Position numbers and translations under genes: made by a program. The notes below the pieces were generated by a model. That model did not search any database. It worked only from the letters and a program-made list of their open reading frames with translations, and was not told the DNA's origin. Shown here one piece after another: positions 24,824 to 32,326 of a stretch of DNA of 64,000 nucleotides. Positions within the stretch are counted from its first letter, which is position 1; each line of letters opens with the position of its first letter. This DNA is from Pilosibacter fragilis (GTDB taxonomy: Bacteria; Bacillota; Clostridia; Lachnospirales; Lachnospiraceae): contig NZ_JAVYJB010000002.1 in the NCBI RefSeq assembly GCF_032490495.1, positions 186,001-250,000 of the forward strand, written 5' to 3'.

Positions 24824-26923
24824 TTACGCCTCTACTTCTCCGCCTGCCGTTCTCGCTTCCACTTCCTTCTTCTGAACATCGCCAGGAGCCTGCTCATAGC
24901 GGCTGAATTCGTAGGAGAATACGCCGATACCGCCGGTCATGGAGCGGAGGTCTGTGTTGTAGCCGAACATCTCGGACATCGGAACATCAGCAACGATCTC
25001 CTGCTTTCCACCATGGAGAGAATTCATTCCGAGAACACGTCCTCTTCTTCTGTTTAAGTCACCCATAACGTCTCCGGTAAACTTATCCGGAACAACGACT
25101 TTTACGGAAGCGATCGGCTCTAAGAGAACCGGGTTGGCATCCATAAAGCCCTTCTTGAAGGCCAGGGTTGCAGCCATCTTGAATGCCATCTCGGAGGAGT
25201 CAACCGGATGGTAGGAGCCATCGAGGAGCGTTGCCTTGATGCCGACTACCGGATAACCGGCTAACGGACCCTTTGTACAGCATTCCTGTACGCCCTTTTC
25301 AACTGCCGGGAAGTAGTTCTTCGGAACTGCGCCGCCGAATACTTTTTCTTCAAAGATATAAGGTGTCTCGAGATCGCCGGACGGCTCGAAGGACATCTTA
25401 ACGTCACCAAACTGTCCATGTCCACCGGACTGTTTCTTATAACGGCCAGGAGCCTCCACTTTCTTGCGGATCGTCTCGCGGAACGCGAATTTCGGTTTGG
25501 AGAGTTCCACATCGACTTTATAACGGCCGAGAAGCTTGCTGACGGTAACTTCAAGCTGCTGATCGCCGATTCCGTAGAGTAAGCTCTGGCGGTTCTCGGT
25601 ATCGTTCACAACGCGGAGTGTCAGGTCCTCTTCCATCATTCTTGCGAGTGCGCTGGAGATCTTGTCCTCGTCGCCCTTTGTCTTTGCGGCAAAGCGCATA
25701 TATGTATACGGGGTGGAGATCTTCGGTTTGTGGTATACGATCGGAGCAGATCTTAAAGCGATCGTATCGCCTGTCTGTGTCACGGAGAGCTTCGCGACGG
25801 CACCGATATCGCCGGCCTTCAGCTCCGGAACCTCGATCACGTCCTTACCTCTTAATACATAGACTTTCGCGATCTTCTCTTCTGCGTCCTTATTTACATT
25901 GTAGAGAGTGCTGTCCGGTTTTAATGTGCCGGTGCAGACCTTCATCAAGGAATATTTTCCGATAAACGGGTCAACGATGGTCTTGAATACTCTTGCGGAG
26001 AGGGAAACCTCATCGTTGTATTTTGCGGTAAAGTGCTCGCCGTTTGATACGTCAACGCCGACACACTCGCCCTTATCCGGTGACGGGAAGTAGCGGTCGA
26101 TAGCATTTAATAATGCGTTGAAGCCCTGGCAATTGATGCCGGAACCCATCATGACCGGAACAATAGAACCGTCGCATACGTGGGTCTGTACTGCGGTGTA
26201 AATCTCATCCTGTGTAAACTCTTCGCCGGAGAAGTAACGCTCCATGTACTCTTCGCTTGTCTCAGCAACAGCTTCGATCAGGGCGTCGCGGATAATTCCA
26301 AGGTTCTTCTTTGTGTACTCCGGGATCTCGCAGTCCTCATAGTCGGACAGGTTTGTGAAGCGGCGGCCCTGCATCTTAACTGCGTTTACGAAGCCGACGA
26401 ACTTCTCGTTCTCACGGATCGGTACCTGGAACGGAGCAATCTTTCTTCCGAACTTCTTCTCAAGTTTTAAGATCAGTTCACGGAAGGACGCGTGGTCATC
26501 ATCCATGTTTGTTACAAATATGATTCTCGGGAGTTTATATTCTTCACACAGATCCCATGCTTTTTCTGTACCAACTTCAATTCCTGCCTTACAGTTTACG
26601 ACGATGATCGCTGCGTCAGCGGCGCTGACTGCCTCTTCCACCTCGCCTACGAAGTCGAAATAACCCGGAGTGTCAAGAAGGTTGATCTTGATCTTTCCCT
26701 CGGCACCTTCGTACTCGATCGGAACCATCGTAGTGGAGATCGAGAACTGTCTCTTAATCTCTTCTTTGTCGTAGTCACTGATCGTATTGCCGTCAGCAAC
26801 TTTGCCCATTCTCTTTGTAACGCCGGTCAGATAAGCCAGTGCCTCGGCTACCGTCGTCTTACCGGCGCCGCCGTGGCCTAAAAGTACAACATTTCGGATC
26901 TGTTTTGTTCCATAAATATCCAT
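24824..26923 (-). CDS. Elongation factor G paralogue (translation GTPase)
   Basis: A 699-residue EF-G-like GTPase with the usual G, II, III, IV and V domains. The P-loop is GHGGAGKTT (standard EF-G has GHIDAGKTT), and the DTPGYFDF switch II is close to standard. The G4 motif reads TNMD where EF-G has NKMD. The start MDIYGTKQ at 26923 has GGGAGGG 6 bp upstream; an in-frame ATG 39 bp earlier has none. It is a stand-alone gene, not in the str operon with rpsL/rpsG and tuf. It is most likely a second, non-essential EF-G of the type seen in many Clostridia. Its role (ribosome recycling or rescue) is not known. Confidence 0.88.
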   Translation of the reverse strand: MDIYGTKQIRNVVLLGHGGAGKTTVAEALAYLTGVTKRMGKVADGNTISDYDKEEIKRQFSISTTMVPIEYEGAEGKIKINLLDTPGYFDFVGEVEEAVSAADAAIIVVNCKAGIEVGTEKAWDLCEEYKLPRIIFVTNMDDDHASFRELILKLEKKFGRKIAPFQVPIRENEKFVGFVNAVKMQGRRFTNLSDYEDCEIPEYTKKNLGIIRDALIEAVAETSEEYMERYFSGEEFTQDEIYTAVQTHVCDGSIVPVMMGSGINCQGFNALLNAIDRYFPSPDKGECVGVDVSNGEHFTAKYNDEVSLSARVFKTIVDPFIGKYSLMKVCTGTLKPDSTLYNVNKDAEEKIAKVYVLRGKDVIEVPELKAGDIGAVAKLSVTQTGDTIALRSAPIVYHKPKISTPYTYMRFAAKTKGDEDKISSALARMMEEDLTLRVVNDTENRQSLLYGIGDQQLEVTVSKLLGRYKVDVELSKPKFAFRETIRKKVEAPGRYKKQSGGHGQFGDVKMSFEPSGDLETPYIFEEKVFGGAVPKNYFPAVEKGVQECCTKGPLAGYPVVGIKATLLDGSYHPVDSSEMAFKMAATLAFKKGFMDANPVLLEPIASVKVVVPDKFTGDVMGDLNRRRGRVLGMNSLHGGKQEIVADVPMSEMFGYNTDLRSMTGGIGVFSYEFSRYEQAPGDVQKKEVEARTAGGEVEA

Positions 26924-27024
26924 ATGAATCCCTCCCGTATATGTTTTTTTGCCATTTTTCAAAAGACTTCCGCAAATTACGGAGTTCAGATGTTTTGGCT
27001 ATACTGCTTATTGCCTATGGTCAT

Positions 27025-27053
27025 ATTTTACCAAAACTTTTCGAATTTTTCAA
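27025..27053 (-). promoter_or_regulatory. Sigma-A promoter of the EF-G paralogue
   Basis: TTGAAA (27048-27053), 17-bp spacer, TAAAAT (27025-27030) on the minus strand, giving a leader of about 100 nt. The AT-rich 430-bp gap 26924-27354 holds this and the tyrA promoter and nothing else I recognise. Confidence 0.6.
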
Positions 27054-27299
27054 GCTAAATATCGAAATTGCACAAAATATTTTCTGTCATTTTTCGATTG
27101 TGGTGGAAAATATGGGTGTTTCAAACGAAAATCTATTAAAAATTGACATCCGCATTCTATTTTTATAAATTTTTCTGGCAGACACAGATCTTTCTTCTTC
27201 TCTTTTCTCTGTTTTGTAGGCAGACATGCGACGCACACCCACAGATATGCAGATCCTGGCAATGTTTGATTTATCACTTTAAAGTATTGATTTTTCTTG

Positions 27300-27328
27300 T
27301 TGACATTCATATCCCTGTGTTATAAAAT
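27300..27328 (+). promoter_or_regulatory. Sigma-A promoter of tyrA-aroA
   Basis: Perfect TTGACA (27300-27305), 17-bp spacer, TAAAAT (27323-27328). The leader is only about 20 nt. Confidence 0.65.
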
Positions 27329-27354
27329 CGAAGGGACAAAGGAGGAGCTGTACA

Positions 27355-28449
27355 ATGTCTGATTCTACATTTGGTTTTATCGGCCTTGGCCTGATCGGCG
27401 GATCCATCGCCAGAGGCCTTCGCCGTGCGAATAAAGATATTACAATCATGGCGTACATGCGGACCCGCTCAAAGCTTGAGCAGGCAAAAGCGGACGGGAC
27501 CATCGACATGATCCTTGACGGGATCGATGAGACACTCTCCGCATGTGACGTTATTTTTCTCTGCACCCCTGTAGAATACAACGCGGTATACCTCGAAAAG
27601 GTACGCCCGTTTCTGAAACCTGGTGCGCTGATCACTGATATCGGAAGCACAAAGACAGACATCCATCAGGCGGTGGAACGTCTGGATTACGAGGATGTGT
27701 TTGTCGGCGGCCATCCGATGGCGGGTTCTGAAAAAACCGGCTATGAGAGCTCTACGGACCATCTTCTGGAGAATGCCTACTATATTATTACACCTACAAA
27801 AAAATCCACACCGGAGCAGATCGGCAGGATCCGCCAGGTTGCCCTGGCCATCGGCGCTCTCCCCATCGTTCTCGACTACCATGAGCACGATTTTTCCGTC
27901 GCGGCCATCAGCCATCTGCCGCACCTTGTGGCATCCAGCCTCGTTAATCTTGTCCATGACAACGATTCAAAGGATGAGATCATGAAGCGGCTGGCCGCGG
28001 GAGGTTTTAAGGATATCACACGTATCGCCTCCTCCTCCCCTGTCATGTGGGAGCAGATCTGCATGACGAACACAGAAAATATTCTGGTGCTCTTAAAGCG
28101 GTATATCACTTCCCTGGAATCCATTTGCGACACGCTGGAAAACCATAACGGTGACGCGATCTACAAGATGTTCGAGGAATCAGGCAAATACCGTTCCACA
28201 TTCCCGAACCGCGGACAGGGTCCCATCGAGCGGGATTACTCCTTCTGTGTGGATGTTTTGGATGAGCCGGGATCTATTTCTGTCCTCTCTGCGATCCTTG
28301 CCGCGAAGGGAATCAGTGTTAAGAATATAGGTATCAATCACAGCCGCGAGGAAGGTGAAGGAGCACTTCGGATTTCTTTTTATAAGGAAGATAAGAAGAA
28401 TGAGGCGGCGGAGCTTTTGAAAAGCCATAACTATGTGCTGACAAAGTAA
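27355..28449 (+). CDS. tyrA: Prephenate dehydrogenase with C-terminal ACT domain
   Basis: A 364-residue enzyme that oxidises prephenate to 4-hydroxyphenylpyruvate in tyrosine synthesis. The NAD loop is FIGLGLIGGSIARGL at the N-terminus. The active-site stretch GGHPMAGSEKTGYESS and AISHLPHLVASSLVN lie in the middle. Residues about 290-364 form an ACT domain (FCVDVLDEPGSISVLSAI), which usually gives feedback control by tyrosine. The ribosome binding site GGAGG precedes the ATG. aroA follows after 135 bp on the same strand, so two shikimate-route genes are linked. Confidence 0.95.
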   Translation: MSDSTFGFIGLGLIGGSIARGLRRANKDITIMAYMRTRSKLEQAKADGTIDMILDGIDETLSACDVIFLCTPVEYNAVYLEKVRPFLKPGALITDIGSTKTDIHQAVERLDYEDVFVGGHPMAGSEKTGYESSTDHLLENAYYIITPTKKSTPEQIGRIRQVALAIGALPIVLDYHEHDFSVAAISHLPHLVASSLVNLVHDNDSKDEIMKRLAAGGFKDITRIASSSPVMWEQICMTNTENILVLLKRYITSLESICDTLENHNGDAIYKMFEESGKYRSTFPNRGQGPIERDYSFCVDVLDEPGSISVLSAILAAKGISVKNIGINHSREEGEGALRISFYKEDKKNEAAELLKSHNYVLTK

Positions 28450-28584
28450 GACTTATAGTTTCATTCAGGTATGCGCCAGCATATTCCGATACCGCATGAC
28501 CGCCTGTTATACGCGGACTGCTACGTCAAAATGCATACCAGTTTTTTATCAGATCGTATTAAACGCAAATTACGAGGAATTTAT

Positions 28585-29862
28585 ATGAAATTACATAAAG
28601 CAGACCATGTCCGGGGTGAGATCACGGTCCCGGGCGATAAATCCATCTCCCACCGCAGTGTCATGTTCGGATCCATTGCGAAGGGAACTACAGAGATCCA
28701 TAACTTTCTGGAGGGCGCTGACTGCCTCTCCACCATCGGCTGTTTCCGCCGCATGGGAATCGATATCGAAAATAAAAATGGTGTTGTCACTGTCCACGGA
28801 AAGGGCATGCACGGACTGGCTGCCCCTGCCGAGACCCTGGACTGCGGCAACTCTGGAACCACCACAAGACTCATCTCCGGTATTCTCGCGCCGCAGAATT
28901 TCGACGTGACGCTGACCGGTGACGAATCCATCCAGAAACGTCCGATGAAGCGCATTATCAAGCCGTTATCCATGATGGGAGCTGATATCAAGAGTGTCCG
29001 CGGAAATGACTGTGCGCCGCTCAGGATCTGTGGAAAACCGCTTGCAGGGATCCATTACACTTCCAAAGTCGCATCTGCCCAAGTAAAATCTTCGATCCTG
29101 TTGGCCGGACTCTACGCAGACGGGCTCACAAGTATCACGGAGCCGCAGGTTTCCAGAAATCATACGGAACTGATGCTGAAGTTTTTCGGCGCAGAGCTGG
29201 AATCAAAGGGAACTACCGTTACGATCTGGCCGGCAACAGAGCTTTTTGGAAACCGGATCGATGTGCCGGGAGATATCTCCTCTTCCGTCTATTTTGTGGC
29301 AGCAGGCCTGATTCTGCCAAATTCCGAAGTTCTTATTAAGAATGTAGGCATCAACCCGACAAGAGCCGGACTCATCAAGGTCTGTGAGGCTATGGGCGCT
29401 GATCTCACCCTGTTAAACGAGGATCACGAGAACGCAGAGCCGACAGCCGACCTTCTGGTCCGCACAAGTTCCTTAAGGGGCTGTGTCATCGAGGGCGATA
29501 TCATCCCGACTCTCATCGACGAGCTTCCGACCATCGCCATGATGGCATGTTTCGCCGAGGGGACCACGGTCATCCGCGATGCCGCTGAGTTAAAAGTCAA
29601 AGAATCCAACCGTATCGCCATCATGGTCGAAAACCTGCGCGCCATGGGCGCCGATGTGGAGGAGACTGAGGATGGCATGATCATCCACGGCGGAAAACCG
29701 CTCCACGGTGCCGTCGTCGACAGTCGCAAGGATCACCGCATCGCCATGACCTTCGCCGTAGCTGCCCTCGCTGCGGACGGGGAGACTGAGATCATTGATG
29801 CGGACTGCGTGGATATCTCTTATCCGGCTTTTTATGAGGAGTTGGAAAAACTTACAAAATAG
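28585..29862 (+). CDS. aroA: 3-phosphoshikimate 1-carboxyvinyltransferase (EPSP synthase)
   Basis: A 425-residue enzyme joining shikimate 3-phosphate and PEP, the sixth shikimate-pathway step. Signatures are VPGDKSISHRSVMFGSIAKG near the start, LDCGNSGTTTRLISG (about residues 85-99) and a C-terminal KDHRIAMTFAVAAL. The start MKLHKADH at 28585 is chosen because GAGG lies upstream and the homologous region begins there. An ATG 114 bp earlier only adds a poor, non-conserved tail. The gene ends in a strong terminator. Confidence 0.96.
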   Translation: MKLHKADHVRGEITVPGDKSISHRSVMFGSIAKGTTEIHNFLEGADCLSTIGCFRRMGIDIENKNGVVTVHGKGMHGLAAPAETLDCGNSGTTTRLISGILAPQNFDVTLTGDESIQKRPMKRIIKPLSMMGADIKSVRGNDCAPLRICGKPLAGIHYTSKVASAQVKSSILLAGLYADGLTSITEPQVSRNHTELMLKFFGAELESKGTTVTIWPATELFGNRIDVPGDISSSVYFVAAGLILPNSEVLIKNVGINPTRAGLIKVCEAMGADLTLLNEDHENAEPTADLLVRTSSLRGCVIEGDIIPTLIDELPTIAMMACFAEGTTVIRDAAELKVKESNRIAIMVENLRAMGADVEETEDGMIIHGGKPLHGAVVDSRKDHRIAMTFAVAALAADGETEIIDADCVDISYPAFYEELEKLTK

Positions 29863-29869
29863 TAAAAAG

Positions 29870-29916
29870 ACCCGAATCCATCTGGTACTTCTCCAGAGAT
29901 GGATTCGGGTTCTTTT
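29870..29916 (+). terminator. Intrinsic terminator of tyrA-aroA
   Basis: A perfect 14-bp stem (29870-29883 with 29897-29910) followed by TCTTTTT. Confidence 0.92.
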
Positions 29917-29973
29917 TATAAAAACGCAAAAAGCCGTCCATTCCAAACAGTTTTCATCTTCACACAGAACAAC

Positions 29974-30000
29974 AAAAAAACCCTTGATTCACAAGGGTTT
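29974..30000 (-). terminator. Intrinsic terminator of the tRNA operon
   Basis: AAACCCTTG (29978-29986) pairs with CAAGGGTTT (29992-30000), loop of 5, followed on the minus strand by a long T run. It is 8 bp after tRNA-Thr. Confidence 0.88.
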
Positions 30001-30008
30001 CATCAGTA

Positions 30009-30081
<73 letters not shown>

Positions 30082-30118
30082 ACCTTTAAAAAATGCTGCT
30101 GCATAACGCAACAGCAAG

Positions 30119-30190
30119 TGACCTGTCCGGGAATCGAACCCGGGTTTACGCCGTGAGAGGGCGTCGTCTTGACCGCTTGACCAACAGGCC
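30119..30190 (-). tRNA. tRNA-Glu (anticodon CTC)
   Basis: A 72-nt cloverleaf. Acceptor GGCCTGT pairs with ACAGGTC. Anticodon loop CTCTCAC gives anticodon CTC (30155-30157), reading GAG. The T arm is GGGTTCGATTCCC. The CCA end is not encoded. Confidence 0.95.
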
Positions 30191-30206
30191 TTAGTATTTA
30201 AGTAAG

Positions 30207-30280
30207 TCGAGGCGACAAGATTCGAACTTGCGACCTCTGCGTCCCGAACGCAGCGCTCTACCAAACTGAGCCACGCCTCG
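30207..30280 (-). tRNA. tRNA-Pro (anticodon CGG)
   Basis: A 74-nt cloverleaf. Acceptor CGAGGCG pairs with CGCCTCG. Anticodon stem CTGCG/CGCAG encloses TTCGGGA with anticodon CGG, reading CCG. It is the first gene of the three-tRNA unit Pro-Glu-Thr. Confidence 0.95.
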
Positions 30281-30297
30281 TCTCGATTACGTACGTA

Positions 30298-30326
30298 AGT
30301 ATAATATAGATTTGCGGAAATGTCAA
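30298..30326 (-). promoter_or_regulatory. Sigma-A promoter of the tRNA operon
   Basis: Perfect TTGACA (30321-30326), 17-bp spacer, TATACT (30298-30303) on the minus strand, 18 bp before tRNA-Pro. This is among the strongest promoter matches in the window. Confidence 0.85.
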
Positions 30327-30481
30327 CAGCTTTTTTTGATTTTTTTCTATTTTTTGCATTTTATCTACATTATCTACATTTTCTACTCTTCTTCCCATTT
30401 TTAATCCGTCACACATGCCTGACGGATCAAATTTTTGAAAAGAAATTAACAGAAAAGTTTTCTTTTTAAACAGAATAGTGT

Positions 30482-30728
30482 TATAATATCCGAAAGAGAA
30501 CTCATCGCATCTGCTTATCTCACTCATGAGGTCCCACTTCTTTAAACGCCGGATCATAACAGCCTTTCCGAGCGGGAATATCATCTCCATCTGGGAGAAG
30601 CACTCTGCGAAGATATGCTGTGATCCTGAAAAGAATTTGTCAGCCTGTACTGACCGTGTTCACACATCAGAGTTCATGTGCGTTCAACTTAAATTTTCCG
30701 TAATTTTATATCCAGAGGGGGCGTTTTT
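30482..30728 (+). other. Long leader or empty region before the 83-residue membrane protein
   Basis: A TATAAT at 30482-30487 could start a leader of about 235 nt before the gene at 30729. A 68-codon ORF (30526-30732) ends in ATGA overlap with that gene, but has no ribosome binding site and an odd composition, so it is probably chance. The stretch 30327-30481 is AT-rich without other signals. Confidence 0.3.
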
Positions 30729-30980
30729 ATGAAAGCAATCAGAATCCTTCTTTCCATTGCCATGCTGATCGCTGCCGGTCTCGGCGCTTTCAATGTAATT
30801 CCGTTGCGAACTGCGTACTTCACACTGATCATTCTTGTGGCGATCACTGTGAGTATCCGGATCATCCACCGGATCGCCGGCAACGGCGCCCCAAATACCA
30901 TCATCCGGATCATCAGCGAGATCATCGCGTCCCTCTGTATCCTCGGCTTCGCATTCTTTACTTACCGCACGATCGGATAG
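30729..30980 (+). CDS. Small membrane protein of unknown function
   Basis: An 83-residue protein with three hydrophobic segments (about residues 5-22, 28-46 and 62-79), starting MKAIRILLSIAMLIAAG, with RIIHRIAGNGAPN as the polar loop. GAGGGGG lies 7 bp upstream. An inverted repeat at 30994-31031 follows the stop, a weak terminator. I do not recognise the family, and its neighbours (tRNAs and a copper module on the other strand) do not suggest a job. Confidence 0.65.
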   Translation: MKAIRILLSIAMLIAAGLGAFNVIPLRTAYFTLIILVAITVSIRIIHRIAGNGAPNTIIRIISEIIASLCILGFAFFTYRTIG

Positions 30981-31172
30981 ATTTACGAGATATAATCGCA
31001 GGCTGGAAAATCAAAATCCATGCCTGCGATTGTTCTATATAAGATCACTTTTTCCTATATCTAACATTATATCCATTAATCCTTTTAAAATGCGCCCTTC
31101 GCATCTGATGAAAAAAATTTATCCCATCTACACAAATGTTTTTCGCTCTTTCTAAAACATATCTTACTGCAA

Positions 31173-31215
31173 TAGAAAATCGTCCTCTGCTTTTATAGCA
31201 GGGACGCTTTTCTAT
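31173..31215 (-). terminator. Terminator between convergent small membrane genes
   Basis: TAGAAAATCGTCCTCTGC pairs with GCAGGGACGCTTTTCTA with two mismatches. It has T-rich flanks on both sides and directly follows the stop of the 103-residue gene. Confidence 0.7.
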
Positions 31216-31526
31216 TACCAGTCATCTATTTTTCTAGCGAGTCCTGTTGGTATGAACCACCACATAACTAATAAAATTATCAGTATTACATCCACTACCT
31301 TCCCTAAAAATTGCAAAGGAATCATAGCAAATCCTATAATAGGTAACGTTAATACCTGGATTATATATTGTACTAATTCCCCCAATGAGAAAGAGCCAAA
31401 AAACTTCGGCGGCGGATCGTCATAAGGGAATTTTTCACGAAAATCATAAGGATAGAGTAAATGTTTTATATACAATACAACTGCGGTAATTATAACACAT
31501 TCCGGGTAAAACTTTATATATTTCAA
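31215..31526 (-). CDS. Hypothetical two-helix membrane protein
   Basis: A 103-residue protein with hydrophobic stretches near residues 10-24 and 48-95, the latter long enough for two helices (QYIIQVLTLPIIGFAMIP and DVILIILLVMWWFIP). A charged, proline-rich loop FPYDDPPPKFFG lies between. The start is TTG at 31526, with GGGAGG 12 bp upstream; a GTG nearer the site is in a different, short frame. The base composition is clearly more AT-rich than that of neighbours, which hints at transfer. It follows csoR by 22 bp. Family and function are unknown. Confidence 0.5.
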   Translation of the reverse strand: MKYIKFYPECVIITAVVLYIKHLLYPYDFREKFPYDDPPPKFFGSFSLGELVQYIIQVLTLPIIGFAMIPLQFLGKVVDVILIILLVMWWFIPTGLARKIDDW

Positions 31527-31548
31527 ATTTCACTGTTACCTCCCATCT

Positions 31549-31971
31549 CTACATCATCTTCTTGATCGTCTCGCAGAGTTCCGCTACAGCGGTCTCCTCG
31601 TTTCCGTTCTTGATATCTTCCACCACGCAGGTTTTGATGTGGTTGGATAAGAGAACTTTGCAGAAGCCGTTTAAGGCAGACTGGACGGCAGATACCTGAA
31701 CCAGGATATCCGGGCAGTAGCGTTCGTCCTGAACCATAGCTTTGATGCCGCGGACCTGCCCCTCAATGCGGTTTAAGCGTGTCAGAAGATCTTTCTCTTC
31801 CTTTTCTGTTCTATGTTTGTGGCGGCAGTGGCAGACAGCGTCATCGGACGGTGTTTCTGTTTCGGCAGTCACCGTATTTGCTGTTGCTTCTGCTCCTGTT
31901 ACCCCTGTTGTCTCCATATTTACATTTACTGTCTCCGCTTCTCCGGCACAGCAACATGATTTTTTCTCCAT
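31549..31971 (-). CDS. csoR: CsoR-family copper-sensing repressor with Cys/His-rich N-terminus
   Basis: A 140-residue all-helical metal-sensing repressor (DUF156). The core, residues about 57-140, has LLTRLNRIEGQVRGIKAMV and the Cu(I) ligands Cys in ERYCPDIL, and His and Cys in LSNHIKTCVVED. CsoR proteins are normally 85-110 residues; the first 55 residues are extra and hold MEKKSCCCAGE and AVCHCRHKH, which look like added metal ligands. The start at 31971 has GGGGAGG 7 bp upstream; an ATG 15 bp earlier does not. It lies 148 bp after copA and should bind the operator at 34673-34691. Confidence 0.9.
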   Translation of the reverse strand: MEKKSCCCAGEAETVNVNMETTGVTGAEATANTVTAETETPSDDAVCHCRHKHRTEKEEKDLLTRLNRIEGQVRGIKAMVQDERYCPDILVQVSAVQSALNGFCKVLLSNHIKTCVVEDIKNGNEETAVAELCETIKKMM

Positions 31972-32119
31972 GCACAACCTCCCCAATCTTACGTTCCTAC
32001 GATATCATGTTTTCTTCTCTGATCTGCCTCACAGGCATTTGCCTATATAGCAGGAAAGCCACCCCAGGAATCTTTCATCCCGGGGCAGCTGATATTCAAT
32101 CATTTTTTGCAGTCAACTC

Positions 32120-32326
32120 TCAACCGATCACCTTGTAATCCTTATCCTCGATGGCTTTTTTAAGCACTTCGGTCGGAACATCTTTTGTGAGTGTCACCGT
32201 TGCGGTTCCTTTTACGTGATCTGCCTCTGCAACGGATACGCCGTCAATGGCCTCAAGTGCTTTTTTTACAGCTGCCTCGCAGTGCGGACACATCATACCT
32301 TCAACTTTTAATGTCTTTTCCATCAT
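32120..32326 (-). CDS. copZ: Possible internal start giving free CopZ copper chaperone
   Basis: Within copA, in frame, AGGAG (32333-32337) lies 6 bp before a double ATG at 32321-32326. Translation from there gives a 68-residue protein with GMMCPHCEAAVKKAL, the size and fold of CopZ, sharing the copA stop codon. The sequence allows both a CopA-CopZ fusion and a separate chaperone from one message. That the internal site is used is inference. Confidence 0.5.
   Translation of the reverse strand: MMEKTLKVEGMMCPHCEAAVKKALEAIDGVSVAEADHVKGTATVTLTKDVPTEVLKKAIEDKDYKVIG

Noticed and set aside
30526..30732. 68-codon ORF coupled to the 83-residue membrane protein by ATGA
   Set aside because: No ribosome binding site and odd residue composition; kept only as leader sequence.
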